63,707 nt of DNA, from assembly GCF_003725955.1 (NCBI RefSeq), contig NZ_QIBZ01000014.1, forward strand, positions 1 to 63,707, given 5' to 3'. Below the pieces are notes generated by a model, which worked only from the letters and a program-made list of their open reading frames with translations, was not told the origin of the DNA and ran no database searches. The translations under genes and the position numbers were made by a program. Positions within the stretch are counted from its first letter, which is position 1. The number at the start of each line of letters is the position of its first letter. This document shows, one piece after another, positions 60,495 through 63,707 of the stretch. The DNA comes from Slackia isoflavoniconvertens. GTDB taxonomy: Bacteria > Actinomycetota > Coriobacteriia > Coriobacteriales > Eggerthellaceae.

Positions 60495-61951
60495 CGGGCG
60501 TGGGAAACAGAGTTACTATGCAATCTAAGATTTCTATTGTTTGTGTCTACAACGATCAGGTGCAATTTGAATCCATGTGTTCATCTGCATTGCGGTTTGG
60601 GTTATCTCAGATTGAAATCATAGGCCTCGACAACCGCGAAAGTCGATGGGAAAGCGCGGCGGCTGCGTACAATGAGGGCGTCAAAAGGAGCTCAGCGCCG
60701 TATATTCTGTTTTCGCACCAAGATATCGTTTTTACAGATTCTATCTTCTTTGCTGATTTTATTAGAGAGTTGGACGAAGACGATACGCAGATAATTGGCG
60801 TAGCTGGCGCGAAGCTAACTAAAGGAAAGACCAATCGAGCTATGCTCAGCGGTATGTACCAAGGCTCAAAGCTATGGAGGCACCATACCATCGCATCGAA
60901 GGCAAGAGTTGAAACGCTTGACGAATGTCTTTTTGGTTGTCACAAAGACATTTTTAAGAAGTTGCATTTTGATGAAAATGCATGTGACGGCTGGCATTTC
61001 TATGCTGTTGATTTTTGCCTTCAGGCAGGCCTAAAGGGGGTTCCTTCTTTCGTTATTCCTGCTAATGTTTTGCATCTTTCAGGTGGCAACAGAGACGCAT
61101 CTTATTATCTATCTCAGGAGAAGATAAAGAAAAAATATTCAGAGGTTTTTGATGTTTTCGCAACTACATGCGGTTGGTCGAGAACCGAGGATATCGATCC
61201 TTATCGTCCTATTGTCGAAGACGAATTGAACGCGCTAATTGAATCGAACATCTCTTATGGCATTAATTTTTATAGGCCTATGGAGGAAGTCTTTTCTCTC
61301 GACAATACATATTTTTTGCCGTCTTCCTGTTTCTTAGAGTCGGCAAAAGATTGTCACTATTGCAAGCAAGATGCACATTTATCTCAAACTTTGAAAAATG
61401 ATAATTATCGAATTGGCTATGATATTCTCGTTGCGGTCAATAATTTTATTGCAGGAAAAGAATGGTTACTTAATGACTTGCTTGATTTAAAAGCGGATTA
61501 CATCAAGTCCGCCAATGAAGAATTAGCGACTTCTCCTGAATATCGACCGAGAAGAGAAATGAATGCTAAGGCTATTTTGTCAAGCGTAGTAGCAAATGCA
61601 AATGCGTCTTCGGCTAATCATGAGGTCGATAAAGAAGTCGCCTTTGATGGAGATGTTCAAACTCTTAATGAACAATTGGAAGGAGCATTTCATTCTGGAA
61701 CCAAGCAATTCGTTACCTTCCTCGATTCCATAGACAGATACCTGGTTTCCAATTCCTATGTCGCTGGCGAGATGACGGAGTGGGCAAGACTCCTTCTTGC
61801 CGAGAGCTCTTCAAATTTGTCGCGTATTTTCAATCTGAAAAGAGCTAATGATCAAATTGATGAAATAGCCGATTGCGTTCGGTCGCTCTATGTAAAGTTA
61901 TTTAGGTATCGCATTCTTAATTGCATCAAGAAAGTTGCAAGGCGCAAATGA
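60491..61951 (+). CDS. Glycosyltransferase of the streptomycin-biosynthesis/GT2-like type
   Basis: A 486-residue protein. KISIVCVYNDQVQFESMCSS opens a GT-A-like fold, followed by YNEGVKRSSAPYILFSHQDIVF (acidic HQDI in place of DxD) and a C-terminal helical region of about 250 residues. The ATG at 60491 overlaps the previous stop (ATGA). A second ATG (MQSKISIV) at 60518-60520 would remove nine residues and starts exactly at the fold. Specificity is unknown. Confidence 0.75.
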   Translation: MTGVGNRVTMQSKISIVCVYNDQVQFESMCSSALRFGLSQIEIIGLDNRESRWESAAAAYNEGVKRSSAPYILFSHQDIVFTDSIFFADFIRELDEDDTQIIGVAGAKLTKGKTNRAMLSGMYQGSKLWRHHTIASKARVETLDECLFGCHKDIFKKLHFDENACDGWHFYAVDFCLQAGLKGVPSFVIPANVLHLSGGNRDASYYLSQEKIKKKYSEVFDVFATTCGWSRTEDIDPYRPIVEDELNALIESNISYGINFYRPMEEVFSLDNTYFLPSSCFLESAKDCHYCKQDAHLSQTLKNDNYRIGYDILVAVNNFIAGKEWLLNDLLDLKADYIKSANEELATSPEYRPRREMNAKAILSSVVANANASSANHEVDKEVAFDGDVQTLNEQLEGAFHSGTKQFVTFLDSIDRYLVSNSYVAGEMTEWARLLLAESSSNLSRIFNLKRANDQIDEIADCVRSLYVKLFRYRILNCIKKVARRK

Positions 61952-63480
61952 CATTGAAGCTGGGACAAGAGAGTTCATCTATGCAAAATATTGTTTTAAA
62001 ATTAACCGATTTCTATAATTCCGTTAAAGATGATATCCCTCAACTATTTGCATATTTATGTATATCGATTGTTGCGATTGGCTCAGCTTTTGTTGGGGTT
62101 GTTTTCTACTCCGTTAGTGCAATCGTCAAATCCCAATTGCTGGCGTTTTTCACGCCTTCTCTTCTTTTGTTGGTCCTGTTTCTTTTTTCTCTTTTTAGAT
62201 ATCGACATTCTTATGTAAAATTATTCGGGTTAGTAGCTATTCCAGCAGTTTGTTTTTTTGGGATATTTATGCTTCCCGGGTGTATTCCAGATGAATATGT
62301 GCACATTGCGCAATGCGCCTCGCTCTTTAGCCGCAACCCGTCTGGTTTCGACGTACCCTCTATTTTTTCGAGAGATACGCTTCCGGCATCTTATGGGGGC
62401 GTTTATTTGTTGCTAACGAATGGGGCTAATTGGGATTCGACTTATTTTTGTGATCGCTACTTGGGCGACTACTTCACTCACTTATATTTGATTCCTGGGC
62501 TGGTTTTGCTTTTTGGAAAAGCCCTGAGTATTAATCCGTATATATCGTTAATCGCGGCGCGCGTCGTTTCGGGACTATTCTTTGTATTAGTTAGTTCCAT
62601 TTTGATTAAGGTAATGCCCTATGGTAAGACGGCGTTCTTGGTGTTCTTGCTGAATCCGATTCTGATTCAGCAAGAGTCTTCATGTTCCGCAGACGCGATA
62701 TCAATCATCGCCGGCTTGTCGTTCGTAGTGTATGTATTGAAGTTAAATCATGATGGTGAATTCAATCGGACGAAAATCCTGATTCTAGGATTGCTGACTA
62801 TACTCCTTCTTATTTCAAAGATAATGTACGCTCCGCTTATTCTGGCCTTCTTTATTTTTGTGAAAAGGATTCAGAATCCATATTTGCGTAGGGTTTTTTA
62901 TACTCTTATACCCCTTGCGCTTCTTATTGCTGCCATTGCGATTATTGCATTGTATCGCGGCGCTTTTCTGCCGGATGCATTCGAGCTACTGCGTCATCCT
63001 CTTCATTGTATTCATGTTGTTGCAAAATCCATTTGGGAGCTTGCGCCCTTTTGGATTGAAACGTATGCTGGGTATAGTCTAGGCGCCCTGTCGATACATG
63101 TATGGCCTGTTTGTTTCTGGGCGTATCTGATTCTGCAATTTATTGTTCTTTTTTACTCTGATGATTTAGTCGGGTCGTCTCTTTCGAAAAGCGACAAACT
63201 AATTTTGTGCATTGCTTCTTGCATTAATGCAATTCTTATTTTGCTCACAATGCGTGGATGGAGTTTAAGTGCCGAGTTGCGCGAAGATATCATTATAGGA
63301 GTTCAAGGAAGGTATCTAGTCCCGATTCTATTTCCGATAATCATGAGCCTTACGCGTAGCGATACGCTAAACTCACATGGCAACGTGCTTACATATTCAA
63401 TATTGATAATGGCTGGCATCTTGTTAATGGATGCCTCGTATGTTGTTGCTAGCTTCTTGGTTGGAGGATCGCTCGGTTAA
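61948..63480 (+). CDS. DUF2142-like polytopic membrane protein
   Basis: A 510-residue integral membrane protein with about ten hydrophobic segments. The extracytoplasmic motif GCIPDEYVHIAQC near residue 115 is the DEx2H-type signature of DUF2142 and GT-C-like proteins in glycan loci. A coupled start at 61948 overlaps the previous stop (ATGA); an ATG at 61981 has a modest AGAGAG site and is also plausible. It may be a lipid-sugar-using GT-C enzyme or a polymer-modifying protein. Confidence 0.72.
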   Translation: MTLKLGQESSSMQNIVLKLTDFYNSVKDDIPQLFAYLCISIVAIGSAFVGVVFYSVSAIVKSQLLAFFTPSLLLLVLFLFSLFRYRHSYVKLFGLVAIPAVCFFGIFMLPGCIPDEYVHIAQCASLFSRNPSGFDVPSIFSRDTLPASYGGVYLLLTNGANWDSTYFCDRYLGDYFTHLYLIPGLVLLFGKALSINPYISLIAARVVSGLFFVLVSSILIKVMPYGKTAFLVFLLNPILIQQESSCSADAISIIAGLSFVVYVLKLNHDGEFNRTKILILGLLTILLLISKIMYAPLILAFFIFVKRIQNPYLRRVFYTLIPLALLIAAIAIIALYRGAFLPDAFELLRHPLHCIHVVAKSIWELAPFWIETYAGYSLGALSIHVWPVCFWAYLILQFIVLFYSDDLVGSSLSKSDKLILCIASCINAILILLTMRGWSLSAELREDIIIGVQGRYLVPILFPIIMSLTRSDTLNSHGNVLTYSILIMAGILLMDASYVVASFLVGGSLG

Positions 63481-63652
63481 TTTGTATCAAAGTAATTATT
63501 CTGCTTAAAATTGTTTGTAATGCTTAATGCGCGGGTAACGTAAAATTCTTTGCGCACTTTGAAAGCTGAACACGCCCAGAAAAGAGAAAAGACATGGCGC
63601 GTGCCGTCGGTATGATTTGAGTGTCGAATTCAATCATGCTAGGAGGCAGGCC
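63481..63652. mobile_element. Left end of a probable IS256-family element
   Basis: The 170 bp between the membrane-protein gene and the next start codon are non-coding and end in AGGAGGCAGGCC before ATG. Since the next frame looks like an IS256-family transposase, one terminal repeat of the element should lie here, but I could not identify it because the other end is outside the window. Confidence 0.4.
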
Positions 63653-63707
63653 ATGTCCAACCCAATCGTATCATTCGACGAGGAGGCGGTGAAGTCCGAG
63701 CTTCGCG
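63653..63707 (+). CDS. N-terminus of a probable IS256/Mutator-family transposase (runs off the window)
   Basis: Only 18 codons are present: MSNPIVSFDEEAVKSELR. This opening resembles the N-terminus of IS256-family transposases (an MxNxIVxxDExxVRxxLREL pattern). A near-consensus AGGAGG lies before the ATG. The evidence is short, so the call rests on motif memory and on its place at the edge of the glycan locus. Confidence 0.5.
   Translation, partial: MSNPIVSFDEEAVKSELR

Overview
This window looks like the chromosome of an anaerobic, GC-rich actinobacterium of the class Coriobacteriia, most likely family Eggerthellaceae and perhaps near Slackia. Four things point there: Tat-exported FAD fumarate-reductase-like lipoproteins, a Nap nitrate reductase with a pentaheme NrfA, a Ccm system whose CcmE carries a CxxxY haem-attachment motif, and domains resembling cell wall-binding repeat 2. 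The assignment is inferred from gene content and style; no 16S gene or search was available.

Layout. (1) 1-5.8 kb: one intact flavoprotein, a 3' remnant of a second, a stub of a membrane regulator, an AlbA_2/ATPase-type regulator behind a large palindrome, and a compact locus with a 40-residue hydrophobic peptide and converging promoters that resembles a type I toxin-antitoxin. (2) 5.8-10.2 kb: a HAD phosphatase and the queuosine tRNA genes queH, queA and tgt. (3) 11-28.2 kb: anaerobic nitrate/nitrite respiration with modD, nrfA, a MocR-type regulator, napG, napABDH, a NapC/NrfH-like multihaem cytochrome and the cytochrome c maturation genes ccmEFAB and ccmCD. nrfA and napG share a promoter architecture with identical spacing. 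(4) 28.4-37 kb: galU, a RhuM-Doc protein, a HIRAN protein, alr, a family 4 uracil-DNA glycosylase, folC and tex. (5) 37-46.3 kb: a fatty-acid cluster with a DegV/FakB-type protein, a FabT-type MarR repressor, acpP, fabK, fabD, fabG, fabF, fabZ and a fused acetyl-CoA carboxyltransferase whose N-terminus resembles a biotin-carboxylase N-domain. (6) 46.3-50.3 kb: an accessory patch with hsmA, a TetR relic, hipB with three evenly spaced operators and a broken hipA, a TetR gene, and a DUF4869 plus P-loop ATPase pair. (7) 50.7-63.5 kb: a surface-polysaccharide locus with three GT2 proteins, a Wzm/Wzt-type ABC exporter, two more glycosyltransferases and a DUF2142-like membrane protein. The right edge enters what looks like an IS256-family element.

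How the genes work together. Nap reduces nitrate to nitrite and NrfA reduces nitrite to ammonium. The single NapC/NrfH-like cytochrome, together with NapGH, is the obvious quinol-side electron donor, the Ccm genes attach the haems, and modD may support molybdenum use by NapA. The fab/acc cluster would be repressed by FabT through a box over the acpP promoter. The distal locus builds a polymer and exports it by the ABC route.

The most unusual items are the type I toxin-antitoxin-like locus, the Wzt-type ATPase with a C-terminal domain resembling cell wall-binding repeats, the BC-N/AccD/AccA fusion, the shared nrfA/napG box, and a set of 90-175 bp intergenic imperfect hairpins inside operons.
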